Shown: positions 1-10,689 of the stretch, in pieces
Position numbering within the stretch: position 1 is the stretch's first letter
Layout of the letters: every line of letters starts with the position of its first letter
NCBI GenBank assembly: GCA_027972325.1
Contig: JAPMOS010000006.1
Location: forward strand, 722,501-786,500
Source: Paratrimastix pyriformis
Lineage: Eukaryota > Preaxostyla > Paratrimastigidae
Length of the DNA: 64,000 nucleotides
Direction: 5' to 3'
Translations under genes and position numbers: made by a program
Notes under the pieces: model-generated
Databases searched by the model: none
Seen by the model: the letters and a program-made list of their open reading frames with translations, nothing else
Told to the model about the DNA's origin: nothing

Positions 1-823
1 ATGAGTGTGGCTCAGAAATGGCGGCCTGAGAGGTTGTTGAAGGTGCGGTGGGCTCAGGGGCCGAAGCCTCAGTAGCGGGGCCCCCAGGGGGAGCGGCCTG
101 TTGGAAGAAACGCTGAACACGGGAACTCCGTGGCGAGAGCGGCCTCTGGGACTGGCTCTGGGCGTCCTCTGCAGTAGCGATGTTTACAAAGGAGGGCCCA
201 GAGAAAACAGACCCAGGGCAGCTTTCCTCCGTTGTTCTACGCAAAAAAGGGCATCAACCGGAAAGGAAAACTCCCCGGCAGAACAGACCCATCCAGAGAC
301 GGGATTCGAGAGTGTTCAGCTGCTCCATAAAACCTCGGTTGGGGTCAATCGCGAGGTCTGTCTTTCCCCCAGCGCTGCATTTTTTCCGGAGGAAAACAAG
401 AGCCCCGTCGCGACTCATGCCTTGAGTCTGCATCAAATAAGCGGCCACAACTGATGGCGACCGGGAGTACCCGGCATTGCTGCGAAGGGACGTTGATTGA
501 AGGGAATGGTCCAAGCTGGGGACAGACCAGTGGACGAGAATGTTCCCGCCAGATGCAAGAGCCCGATCGATAAATTCGGTTGCCTGTGGAAGCTTCATCA
601 AGAGTGGTTCTGTGGGCATATCGTCAAGCCCAAGGAGGAAGTAGTTAATCTTCAGATGGTTTGTATTAATGGGCTCAAACGGATATCAGACTCCGGGCTC
701 CTCGACTGGAGCGGCCTGTTTGGTGACATTGAGAATGTGAGTGATATGGTGCGTATGGAGGAGCTCAACATTGGCCGCTGAATCGGCATTGCCAAGGAAG
801 AGCCCAGGGAGGATGAGTTCCAT
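1..823 (-). CDS. Dual-specificity protein phosphatase, C-terminus beyond the left edge
   Basis: A small cysteine-dependent phosphatase of the DSP family, which removes phosphate from Ser/Thr/Tyr. Four exons fit by homology and phase: 823-692, 649-528, 479-301 and 168-1. Exon 1 carries the DSP fold start (LPGLFLGNADSA, then THILNVT). Joining exons 2 and 3 creates the catalytic loop HCNAGYSRSP, matching HCxxGxxR, so the intron lies inside the codon of the catalytic Cys. After it comes AYLMQTQGMSRDGAL, typical of the family. Exon 4 is an open Ser/Ala/Pro/Gln-rich tail in the matching phase and runs off the window. Without the last splice the frame would stop at 254-256, giving a shorter protein. 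The ATG at 823 is preferred to an in-frame start at 916, which would overlap the divergent F-box gene. Donors are GTCTGA, GTCTGT and GTCTCT. Substrate unknown. Confidence 0.85.
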
Positions 824-887
824 CCACAGGCCCTGCAGCAGAAGAGCCCCGTAGGTTCTCGTTGCGTTTCGCAGGCACCACCGCACG
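824..887. promoter_or_regulatory. Divergent promoter spacer, phosphatase / F-box gene
   Basis: Only 64 bp separate the two start codons, so both promoters and 5' UTRs must lie here or overlap the opposite gene. No TATA-like element was seen. Confidence 0.55.
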
Positions 888-3237
888 ATGACGTCCTTCA
901 ACCTCGAGGTCCCCACAATTCACTTCGCCGCCTTGGACTGCATTTGAGTTTTTCTAGTGGCTCCCGGAAGACCTCCTCCCATTTATTTTTTGTTTCAATC
1001 CCTCCGTGGCTCTCCATTGTGCCCTTGGGGCGACGTGTTCCCAGTTTCGCAGGATTGTCCAGGATCGGAAGCATCTATCTACCACCGATTCCGTTGAGGT
1101 GAACCCTTTCGACTCGCCGAAGAAGATCACACAATCTCCTTTGACACCCGAGTCCTTTGTTGCCATCGTTGCCCGGTGTCCCGGTTTGGAATCTTTGGTC
1201 CTCCACGGATTCTCGGGGAACAAGGCATGCGCTGCTGCGTTGGGCGGGTTAACCAACATCCGACGCCTGGCCATCTCGGGGTGGGTGCTCACGGACGAGG
1301 AGCTCCGGCGGGCGGTTTGCGGTCTCCCGAACCTGGAAGTCTTCGACTTTCACGAAATGGCGGCGCTGCTGCAAGCCTCGAGCGCGTCGTGTTTCCCCTC
1401 GCTGCCCGAAGGGCTCGCGAAGGGCTGCCCGCATCTCCGCGAGGTGCGGCTCCCCCCCATCGGGGCTCGTTCGATCAAATGTATGGCCTCGCTTCGGGAC
1501 CTCTCCGCGCTGGTCGTTCCGTCTGGCATCGAGGGGCTGGACTTCCTCGCGGGCCGATGCCCCCTGACACGCCTCTCGGTGGGCCAGGTCGAATCCACGG
1601 ACCTCAGCCTGCTGGCGCCCCAGCTGCGGGCCCTGCGGCTCCGCGGGACGGTCCTGTCAGACCACATGGGGGCCCTCGCGGCGGGCGGGTGCGTCGCTCT
1701 CGAGAGCCTCACCCTGGGCCCGCCCTCCGTCTTCGGCGAGTCCGTGATGGCCGGCCGGCTGGCGGTCCTGCTGGCCCAGTGCGCCCACTGCCTGCGCAGC
1801 CTGCAGCTGCACCTGCCCAAGGAGCCGCACATCGAGCCCCTCCTCGAGACCCTGAAGGGCCTGCCCTGCCTCGCCGAGCTGTCCGTCACGGCCGGCGACC
1901 CGGAGCTCATCCAGACCCTCCTCGAGGCCATCCCCTCGTTTCCCGCCCTGCGCCTCCTCCGGGCCACCACCCGCAACCGGGAGACGGCCGCCATCCGGTC
2001 GGCCTTGCAATTCTCCCTGCGGGGAGACTCGGCCCTGCGCACGCTGGACCTGGGCGAGGCGGGGGCCGAAGTGGTGGCCATCGAGCTGCCCCACCTGGAG
2101 CGCCTCACCCTGTCGGCCTCCTCCCTGCGCCACTGCGCGCTGGGGTGCCCCCTCCTCGAGGTCCTGCGCCTGTGCCCCAGCCACCCCGAGGTCAAGCCGG
2201 TCCTCGAGCTTGCCTGCCCCGACCTGCGCAAGATCGACCTGGGGGCCGACATCGGGGCCCTCCGCACCGACGACATGCGCTGCCTCCGCAAGGCCGCCGC
2301 CGCCCTGCTGGGACCCGAGCTGCTCGCCCAGCTGGCCGCCCACGCCCCCCAGCTGGACACCCTAGCGGTGGGTGCGCTGTCCTTCGAGACCCTGACCGGC
2401 CTGCTGGCGGTCCTGCCCCAGCTGCGTGTCCTGCGCGCCGGCCTGGCCGGGCCGCCCCCCGAGGATGCGGTCCTGCAGGTGCCGGGCAGCTTGGCCGCGC
2501 TGGCCCTCTCGATGCCCCCGCCCGTCCCGGAGGCCAACCCCCGGGCCCCGGTCAAGCTGGCCGGGCTGACGGTCGAGGGGCCCCGACTGGCAGAGCTGAC
2601 CGTCGAGCCGGGCGGCTGCCTCGGCGCCCTGACCCTCCGCTGCCCCGCCATGCAGACGCTGCGGGTGGTGGCCCCCAGGCTGGCCGCCCTGACGCTCCTC
2701 CCCCCGGCGATCGTCGACTCGCTGACCCTGGCCGCCCCCTGCCTGGGGCGGGCCTCCCTGGACGGGCTGCTGGCCCAGCTGGGGCCCACCCTGCGCTCGC
2801 TGGAGCTGTGGCTGCCCGAGCCGCCACCGGGGGCCCGCGGGCCCGCCGACGAGGCCACCAGCCGCCTGGCCCTGGGGCTGGCGGCCCTGGAGAAGGCCAC
2901 CCTGCACGGCCGCCGGCTGACCCACCTGGAGCTGGCCTGCCCGGCCCTGTGGCGGGTGGCCCTGGACCTGTGCGCCCTGCGGGAGCTGGCCCTCGCGGAC
3001 ACGGCCGCCCTGCAGACGATCGTCTACCAGTGCACCCCCAACCTGCGCAAGCTCACCCTGGCCCGCCCGGTGCCCCTGATGACCGGCCGGGGGCTGCTGC
3101 CCGCCCCGCCCGACGCCGACCCGGACGGGGGCGCCGCCGCCTTCCCGTGGAACCTCCGGCGCCCCGACCAGCACCACCCCTGGTCGCCGGCCCTGCAGCC
3201 CCGCAAGAAGCAGCGCAACCCCCCGCCCGCGGGCTGA
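888..3237 (+). CDS. F-box and leucine-rich-repeat protein
   Basis: Predicted substrate receptor of an SCF (Skp1-Cullin-F-box) ubiquitin ligase. Exon 1 is 888-908 (seven codons, MTSFNLE); a 49-nt intron (909-957, gtcccc to tttctag) follows; exon 2 is 958-3237, giving about 766 residues. The splice joins to WLPEDLLPFIF, and residues to about 45 (ending CSQFRRIVQDRKHL) match the F-box pattern LPxDLLxxIF...CxxFRRL. The remaining roughly 700 residues are irregular leucine-rich repeats (for example CPGLESLVLHGFSG and LPNLEVFDFHEM), ending in a Pro-rich basic tail. The start is supported because upstream of 958 the frame is closed by TAG at 955-957, the acceptor itself, and the short first exon restores an in-phase ATG. 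The first 400 nt are less GC-rich than the rest. Target proteins cannot be told from sequence. Confidence 0.8.
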
Positions 3238-3675
3238 GAAGGCCACACCTCCGAGCCCGACCCCTCCCCTCTTTCTTCTCCTGCCCTGGGGACGACCCGG
3301 GACAATGGAAAGAAACTCTGACCAGACCAGGCACTTGGCGACCCAGGGTCGGGAGCTTTGGGCCAGGGGCCGACCAGGGTGGGGCTCTTCGAGAGAAACG
3401 CACCGAACGAACATGCCGTGGGGATGGGGAAGGGAGGGAGACGAGATCCGGGGGCGTAGTACTGCAGGGCCCGTCTGCCCCCGGGGCGGTGGGGCGGGCT
3501 GGGGCTGCAGCCACACAAAAGGGCGGCTCCTCCCGCGGCCCCCCCGCGGCGGCTCCCCGTCTGGCGAGCCAGGCGCCAGGCCATGCGGGAGCGGGATGGG
3601 GCGGGTGGGCGGTGGGCGGAGGACGCCGGTCGTTCAGTGGGGATGCCGGCAAAGCGAGGGGGAGGGGGGCCGGGC
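3238..3675. other. Convergent 3' flanks of the F-box and UTP15 genes
   Basis: No gene is supported in these 438 bp. The stretch is GC-rich and is presumably both 3' UTRs. Open frames crossing it in several registers reflect base composition. No canonical AATAAA was seen. Confidence 0.5.
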
Positions 3676-6274
3676 TCACCTCTCCTCCTCCTCGGGGTCG
3701 GCCTCCTCATCGGCCCCCTGGCCCTGCGGGGCGGCCTCCCCTGCGGGGCCCGCGGTGGGGACGGGCAGGGGCAGGGGCGTGGACGCGGTGGCGGGGGCGT
3801 TGCGGGAGGCGCCCTCGAGGAGCGCGTCCAGCATGCCCACCATCCCGTGCAGCTGCTCCTGCAGCCCCAGCTCCGTCGCAACCTGCGGGCCAACAGCCGG
3901 CGCCCAGCCCAGAGGCCGTGAGCGCCGAACGGGAGGAGGGGCAGGCTAGAACGGGGGGGGACCTGCTGGCGGAGGGAGACGAAGAGCTCGTCGATGACCA
4001 CCGACTGGCCGAGGACCCCGAGTACAGGTCTGCGCCACCACACAAGGCCCAGCAGCATCACCCACCGGGGGAGAGGCGTGGCCCGTGTGAGCGAAGCGTG
4101 TGGATGGGCGGGTGGGGCGAGGGCGGGAGGTGCGGCCGCGGGGTGCGGACCGAGGAGCTGGTCGGCCATGTCGATGAGGGAGGGGCGCGTAGCGGGGGTT
4201 GCAGATGTGGCGCAGCATGAACTGCACCAGGGGCTCCAGTTGCCTGCGGTGGTGGTGGTGGGTGGGCGGTGGTGGTGGGTGGGCGGTGGTGGTGGTGGGT
4301 GGGCGGTGGTGGTGGTGGGTGGGCGGTGGTGGTGGTGGGTGGGCGGTGGTGGTGGTGAGTCGGATGGACACCCAGCGGGCACGGGATGGGCGAGGGAGGA
4401 AGGGCTGGCCGGACGGACTCGTCGTTGCGGGCCGAGAGGGCGATGATGAGGCCGCCCCGCTGGAGGAGCTCGGCCACGAGGGAGACCACCACCAGCGGGT
4501 TGCGGGTGGCCAGGGCCGCGTCCAGGGCGGCCCGGTACTGGAAGCGCTTCAGCAGGGCCTCGTAGGGCTGGAGCCGCTTGCGGCGGTGGGCCTCGACGAG
4601 GAAGTCGTCCTGGTCGGTGACGACGTTCTTCTTGCGGGCGAAGTAGCGCCCCGTGCCGTCCTCGCCCTCCTCGGCGGGCAGAGGGCGCATCGAGAGGGCC
4701 GGGTCGCGGCGGATGTCCTCGCCGGGGCCCAGGGTCCGCGTCAGGGCCCCCAGGTCGTCCTCCTCGGCCCGGTCGCGGCGCCGGATGGAGAGCATCGGCA
4801 GGGACATGCCCACGACCAGGTGCTCGTTGGCAGGCTGCACACCGGAACCCACCACCACCACCGCCACCACCGCCGCGACCACGGCCAAGGACCCGGTCAG
4901 AATGCGCCGCCTCGCGGCCGCGGGGGCCAGGCGAGCAGACCGAGAGGGCCAGGGAGGCCACGGGGCCGGGGTACTTCATGGCGTGGGTCACACGGTAGTC
5001 GGCGAGGCTGTGCACCTTCAGGAACCTGCGGGTGGGGCGCCAGAGCGGTGATGAAGAAGGTCTCGAATGCAGGTCGGGCTCGGGGAGGGGGGGTAGGGAG
5101 GGGTACGGGCGGCGTGCAGACCCGTCGAGGCCGCCGGTGATGAGGCGGGACTGGGAGCCCTCGACGCACATCGAGGTGATGGTCTTCTGGTGGGTCGAGA
5201 ACTCGTGCAGCAGGGTGCTCGTCCCCAGCACGTCCCAGATCTTGACCGTGTTCCCACCGGCCGTGGCGATGAGCGCCCCGCCCGGCAGGAAGACCAGCGC
5301 CTCGACGGGGGCCCCGTGCTGCAGGGTCATCATGGGCCGGGAGGCCGGGCCCGCGGCCGCCCCATCGGCCACCCCGCCGGCGGGCATGCTGCGGTCCCAG
5401 AGGCACACCGTGTGGTCGTACGAGGCCGTGGCGATGAGGGAGGTGGTCGAGGGCGACTCGGCCGCGGCCCGGACGTAGTCCGAGTGGCCCGTCAGCTGGC
5501 CCACCTGGGCCCCCGTGGGCAGGTCGTGCAGCCGCAGCGTGCAGTCGTCGCCGCCGCTGATGATGGTGGTGTTGTCCCGCGAGAAGCTCGTCGTGTGCAC
5601 CGGCCTGGAGCCATCGTCCCACAGCACAGCCATCCACCCCAAGCAATGGCAACCGTGAAGCAAATGCGGCGGGAGCTGGGGGTGGAGGGTGTGGTCTGGT
5701 CGGGGGGGCACAGACCCTCGGTGGGAGGTGATTTGACGAAGCACAGCGCGCGTTTGGATGTCGAAGACCTGCACGATACCTTCCTCACCACCCTACGATT
5801 TCGATTGCGAGGACAATGAATAACAACTCACCGCGCCGAGGGAGAGCGGCGAACAGACTGCAACAAGAATGCGCCCATCGCTCCGGAAACGACCAGAATA
5901 GGCAGGGCCTTTGAAGCGGCTCAAAACACGTTTTGGTTTGAGAGAGTGTGAATCATAGATTTGAATCTGGGGGACAGGCAACGGTGACCCTGGGCGCCAG
6001 TGGTGATGAATGAGCAGACCCGAACACCCCCGGTGACAGCAAAATCGTGGGGAGCGACAGGAGAAAAATCGATACAAGTTGGGGTCGCGTTTTCATTGAT
6101 CAGGACGGGGAACTAGGGACCGGGGCCGGACGTGAAGGGTTTGTGGGTGATGTGATGCCAGACTTTAAATTTCCTCCAATATTGCGCCTCGGGTGTTCGT
6201 CGAAGACCCTCCTTTGGGAATCTCTTGATGGAAAGCTTTTTGAAGGCAGTGCGGTCAGCCTCGACGGCACTCAT
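3676..6274 (-). CDS. UTP15: U3 small nucleolar RNA-associated protein 15 (UTP15)
   Basis: Nucleolar component of the t-UTP/UTP-A part of the SSU processome, needed for pre-18S rRNA processing and rDNA transcription. From the ATG at 6274: MSAVEADRTAFKKLSIKRF ending YWRKFK, then spliced exons TPTCIDFSPVAPHDFAVTG, RIQIYDSHSLKPKRVL with SRFKGPAYSGRFRSDG, and EEGIVQVFDIQTRAVLRQ. These line up with the start and first WD40 blades of human UTP15. Further blades follow (HSDYVR, SYDHTVCLWD, TAGGNTVKIWDVL). The UTP15-type C-terminal domain is at about 4900-4450 and 4235-4130 (RYFARKKNVVTDQDDF, FQYRAALDAALATRNP, QFMLRHICNPRYAPL). The tail is acidic (EEADPEEEER, stop 3676-3678). Placed donors are GTCTGG, GTCTGC and GTCTGT. 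A TTG/ATG start further upstream at 6355 is possible but not needed. Confidence 0.88.
4250..4356. repeat. GGTGGTGGTGGTGGGTGGGC tandem repeat in a UTP15 intron
   Basis: About five copies of a roughly 20-bp unit lie just 5' of the acceptor before the exon coding QLEPLVQFM. On the sense strand it is a CCACC-rich tract that may serve as the polypyrimidine region. Translated in frame it gives His/Thr/Pro runs that I regard as intronic. Confidence 0.8.
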
Positions 6275-6431
6275 ATTGACCTTATTTGCCCCGGTCACAA
6301 TGGCTGAGCCGGGAAAAGCGAGCAGCGGGGCTCCCGAAACAACAAATCCCGTCATTCCTTTGTTGCAACAAGTCTGCGTTGCTCTCGCGTTTTTTTCTCC
6401 CCATTTTTAAATCGATGCGCAGTTTCTCGGG
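6275..6431. promoter_or_regulatory. Divergent promoter spacer, UTP15 / acidic protein gene
   Basis: 157 bp between the proposed start codons, distinctly AT-richer than either gene body, with short T-runs (tttttttct, atttttaaa) near 6390-6412. Confidence 0.45.
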
Positions 6432-7068
6432 ATGGTTATTGCACGCAAATGGCCGGAGTCTTTGGCACTTTCGGAGGAGAGTCTGTTCGACTTTGGTGGC
6501 GGCATCCTGACACCATTGAATGTAAGTTCTTAGGTTGGAGCCCGAAAATGCGACAGTCCTCGAGTTTCAGTCGATTTTTCGTGCCAAGATTGCCAGAAAA
6601 GGTTTGTTGCATTCTCTCCGAGAATACTCAACGCTCTGTGAAAAAAAAGTTGCTGACGAGGAGGAGGAAGAGGAAGAGGAAGAGGAAGAGGAAGAAGAAG
6701 AAGAGGAGGAGGGCGAAAGTGCCGAAGAGGAGGGGGAAGAGGAGGAGGAAGCGGGAGAAGAGGAGGAGGCGGACCAACCAACAGAAACTGCCCGATCTGG
6801 ACCAGCCAAGCCTCTTGCTCCCTGCACTTCGACTGCGGCAAGGCCCTGCGAACACACACACCCTCAAATGCAATCGCGCGCGGCGAGTGGCCGAACCGCT
6901 CCCGGACCCCCCAAGCCCGCTCGCTCCGTTGTGCCCTCGGTCGTCTCCCTCCCACCACCATCTCCGTCTTCGGCCGGATCTTCACATCAGACTCCAGGTG
7001 GGGCAAGGCGACCCCCCGCCCTTGGGGGGGTGCCACCCTCTAAACCAATCAGTATCACCAAAAGGTGA
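6432..7068 (+). CDS. Hypothetical protein with acidic run and Pro-rich tail
   Basis: Not recognised. From the ATG at 6432 the frame reads MVIARKWPESLALSEESLFD then FGGGILTPLN, followed by a GTAAGT donor-like site at about 6522. A downstream exon in another frame reads SIFRAKIARKGLLHS then LREYSTLCEKKVADE, followed by an almost uninterrupted Glu run (about 6659-6775) and a Ser/Pro-rich tail ending PPSKPISITKR. One acceptor giving an in-phase join lies after the AG in gagtttcag near 6571. The first-exon GTAAGT is the textbook donor and differs from the GTCNGY donors of neighbouring genes, so the intron placement is uncertain. A long acidic tail is common in nuclear and chromatin proteins, but no function is claimed. 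Other possible starts are at 6449 and 6535. Confidence 0.45.
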
Positions 7069-7381
7069 CGACTGGGTGGGACTGTATCTATATATACATT
7101 CAAACAGGTGATGAGAAGGAGCAGACACGGGGGGTTGGACTCTCCCGCGGTTGCCACCCTAATAATGGGCATTCCCATTTTTCTTTTCCCTGTTTCCTCC
7201 GTCTCTGGTTGCGAAAAAAATGGAGCCGTACCTGCCAGAATGTCCAAAGTGACCGCATCATAATTCGGATGTCGAGTGGATGTCACAAATTTATTCGGAT
7301 TCCTAAGCACAAAAGATTCCCGAAAAAAAATGCTCTGTCACCTCGGGAAGCTCCGCAACTTAGTCTCCCATTTGGATTATG
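7069..7381 (+). promoter_or_regulatory. Upstream region of DPE2
   Basis: About 310 bp, one of the AT-rich dips of the window, with no supported gene. A TATA-like stretch (tctatatatacatt) lies at about 7086-7099, roughly 285 bp before the ATG. It probably also holds the 3' UTR of the preceding gene. Confidence 0.4.
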
Positions 7382-10300
7382 ATGCAAGTCCGTCCTTTTG
7401 TCGGGTCGGAACCATTTTCTGACGATCGTATAGCAGCCCGTGAGTGTTGCAGTTTTTTCGGTGCATTATAGCACCCAGTGGAAGGAATCCGTCTTCCTCT
7501 GTGGGTCGATCCCCGAACTGGGTGCGTGGGATGTTTCTCGTGCTGTGCCTCTGGCTACCCATGGCGGAGTGTTCTGGTCCCTGGACATTGCGCTCCCTCT
7601 GAACCAGTCTTTCGAGTATAAGTACCTGGTTCGCAAAGAGGGCGAGGTCAGTTCGTTTTGCCAGAGCGTCGACTCATTTTTTCCGGAAGTCTTGGATTAA
7701 CTGGGAGCCTGGCATGAACCACCATTGCCACCTCGCTTGCACCCGTGGCGAGCTTGTTGAAATTCGCGACTCGTGGAATGTTGCTCTGGATTTCACTGGC
7801 GAGGCTGCCCAGTCGGCTGCTCTGCGCCTCATCATGGCTCGTGCCAACCCTCGTCCTTTGACTCCTCTCAACGTGCGTGGTCAGCATTTCCCCTTCTTTC
7901 TTATATATTCAAACCTCAATCAAACCTCATTCCGTATTGTCCCCCTAGGCAACCATATTGTTGCCCAACTTGAGGTTTGTGTCCCGTTCCTGAACCCCAA
8001 CGAGCAAGTTGGTGTCATTGGCGAAAGTGGCAACCGCCGTTTCTGGGTTCCTTCGGCGGCGCTGATGACCTCCGATGCTGATGCGCCAATCCACAAGATT
8101 CGCATTGAGGTCTGTACACGTTTTTGCAAGATTTTCACTCCAATTTTTCCCCTTGATATCAGCTCGATCCGGCTGAACTGCCCCTGCGCTACAAGTACGT
8201 CATCATTCACCCCTCGGAGCCCTCCCTGAATGTCACCGAGCCCGATGCCCCCCGTGTCCTTCATGCCCCAGTGGATTGGGACGAAGTCCCCGCCGAGGCC
8301 ACTGTCTACGGTCCCGGTGCGCAGCCGATGACCCATGCACAGGCCCGCCAGGCCGGATTCCTGCAGCCGAACATCAAGACGGCCCAGTTTGTGGTGCGGC
8401 ACGATGGCTCGTTCAAGTACCCGAACCCGCCCCACTGGCGGGCGGCCGGCATGGCCATCCCGGTCTTCTCCATCCGCACCGAGAAGTCCGTCGGCGTCGG
8501 CGAGTTCGCCGACCTGCCCCTCATGGCCGGTCCGTCCCCGCCCCGCCCCCCAACCGAACAATCGGATCATTTCGGCGTCCCCCCCCCCCCCCCCCCCCCC
8601 CCCGCCCCCCGCCCTCCGCAGAGTTCTGCCACCGGGCCGGGCTGCGGATGCTGCAGCTGCTGCCCATCACGGACACCATGGTCAACGGGGTCCACTGGAC
8701 GGACTCGTACCCCTACAGCAGCGTGTCCAACTTCGCTCTGCACCCGATCTACACCTGCCTGGAGAAGTGCGCCCCCCTGCCGGCGGAGGTTGTGCCCCTG
8801 ATCGCCCAGACCCGCGGGCGGCTCAACGGGCTGCCCCAGGTGGACTACCCGCAGACCCTCGAGGCCAAGATGAACATGCTGCAGCAGATCTACCGGCACC
8901 ACCACACCCTGGGCCTGCTCAACCACGACCCCGAGTTCGAGCGCTTCCTGGCCGACAGCCAGTACTGGCTGCCCTCGTACGCCTGCTTCAAGGTGCTGGC
9001 CGACCAGAACGGCGGCACCAACTGGACCCGGTGGCCCCGCGAGCTCCAGGAGGAGGCCGCCGTGCCCGAGCTGGTGCGGGCCATGTGCCAGCCGGCCCAC
9101 CCGAGCTACCCCGAGGTGCGCTTCTACATGTGGCTGCAGTTCCACCTGGACAAGCAGCTCCGCGAGGCCTCCGCCGAGTGCGCCGCCCTTCGGGTGGCCC
9201 TCAAGGGCGACGTGCCCATCGGCGTCGACCCCAACTCGGCCGATACCTGGTCTGCCCCTGCCGTGTGCCCTCACCGCCCGCCCACCGCCCACCGCCCACC
9301 GTTGCTCACGCACACGCGGCACCATCTGCAGGTACTTCCGCAAGTACTTCAACATCGGCACCCAGTCGGGCGCTCCCCCCGATGCCTTCTCGATGCACGG
9401 CCAGAACTGGGCCTTCCCCACCTACGTCCGCCCGGCCCCTCCCTCTCCTCCCCTCTCCACCTCCCTCTCCACCTCCCTCTCCACCTCCCTCTCCTCCGGC
9501 CCGGCGTCCACACCACTGACCGCCCGTGTCCTGTCCCTCCCCCCCGCATGCAGAACTGGGACGCCATCGTCGCGGACAAGTTCGTCTGGTGGGCGACCCG
9601 GCTGCACGTCATGGGCCGCAGCTTCCACGCGTCCGTCGCCCCTCCCCTCCCTCCCTCCCCTCCGGGCATGCCGTGCCTGTGTGTGCGCCATGATGATTTC
9701 TCTTGGCTGTCCGACACATGCCCTGGTGGATGCTTCAGAGAAGGTTTCGTGACTTGCGGCTGAGCACACGCACCCACGCCATCCAACGCGCCCCCACGCC
9801 CCTCTCCTCCACGGGCGGGAGCTCACACCCCCCCTTGCCTCTGTCCCTGCCCCCCTGCCCCCCTGCCCCGCGCAGCTATCGGATTGACCACATCCTGGGC
9901 TTCTTCCGGATCTGGGAGATTCCCCCATCGGCCCGGAGCGGCATGCACGCCCGCTTCAACCCCGGCCAGGGCATCCACCGCTCGTGGCTCGAGGCGCACG
10001 GCATCGTGGACCGGCACGGCCGGCTGACGGCCCCCTACATCACCCGGTGGCTGATCGAGACCCAGTTCGGCGAGGAGACCGACGCCATCATCGCCCAGTT
10101 CATGGAGCGCTCCCGGGGGGACGGCGAGTTCCAGTTCAAGGCCGAGTTCGCCACCGAGGACAAGATCGCCGCCTTCGAGGAGGCCCGGCTGCACATCACC
10201 CTGGACAGCACCCCGGCCCAGCTGAAGGAGTTCGACGTGCGCCTGAAGAAGTTCTGGGTGCTGACCAACTCGGTGTGCCTCTACCAGGACGAGCACAACC

Positions 10301-10616
10301 CGGACGTCTTCTACCCGCGCTTCGGCATCACCAACTCGCTCAGCTGGCAGACCCTGGGCCCCGACTGGAAGGCCCACCTGGAGCGGTTCTCCATCGACTA
10401 CTTCTACCGGTGGCACGACGAGACCTGGCGCTTCTCGGCCCACAAGAAGTTCCCCCACCTGCGGGCCGCCAGCCGGATGCTCGTCTGCGGCGAGGACCTG
10501 GGCCTGCTGGCCCCGTGCGTCTCGCCCATCATGTCCCAGTACAAGCTGCTCGGCCTCCGCGTCCAGCGGATGCCCGCCGACCCCAAGGTGACCTTCATCC
10601 ACCCCAACAGTCCGCA

Positions 10617-10689
<73 letters not shown>

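Noticed and set aside
1006-1008. Start of the F-box gene at GTG 1006
   Set aside because: Not an ATG, and it would cut the F-box; a short first exon with an ATG at 888 splices in phase.
1176-4220. Open frame of 1,014 codons on + overlapping the F-box gene and UTP15
   Set aside because: Third-frame shadow of the GC-rich F-box exon; Arg/Pro/Gly/Ala-only composition and it runs through the stop of one gene and antisense through another.
3946-4400. His/Thr/Pro-repeat protein on - at 4.3 kb
   Set aside because: Read-through of the UTP15 intron repeat; flanking UTP15 exons splice around it.
6522-6533. 12-nt intron GTAAGTTCTTAG
   Set aside because: Far below any workable spliceosomal intron length.
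7873-7878. GTGCGT as donor of DPE2 intron 3
   Set aside because: Gives phase 0 against an acceptor that needs phase 1; GTCAGC seven bases on gives the right phase and restores the CBM20 sequence.
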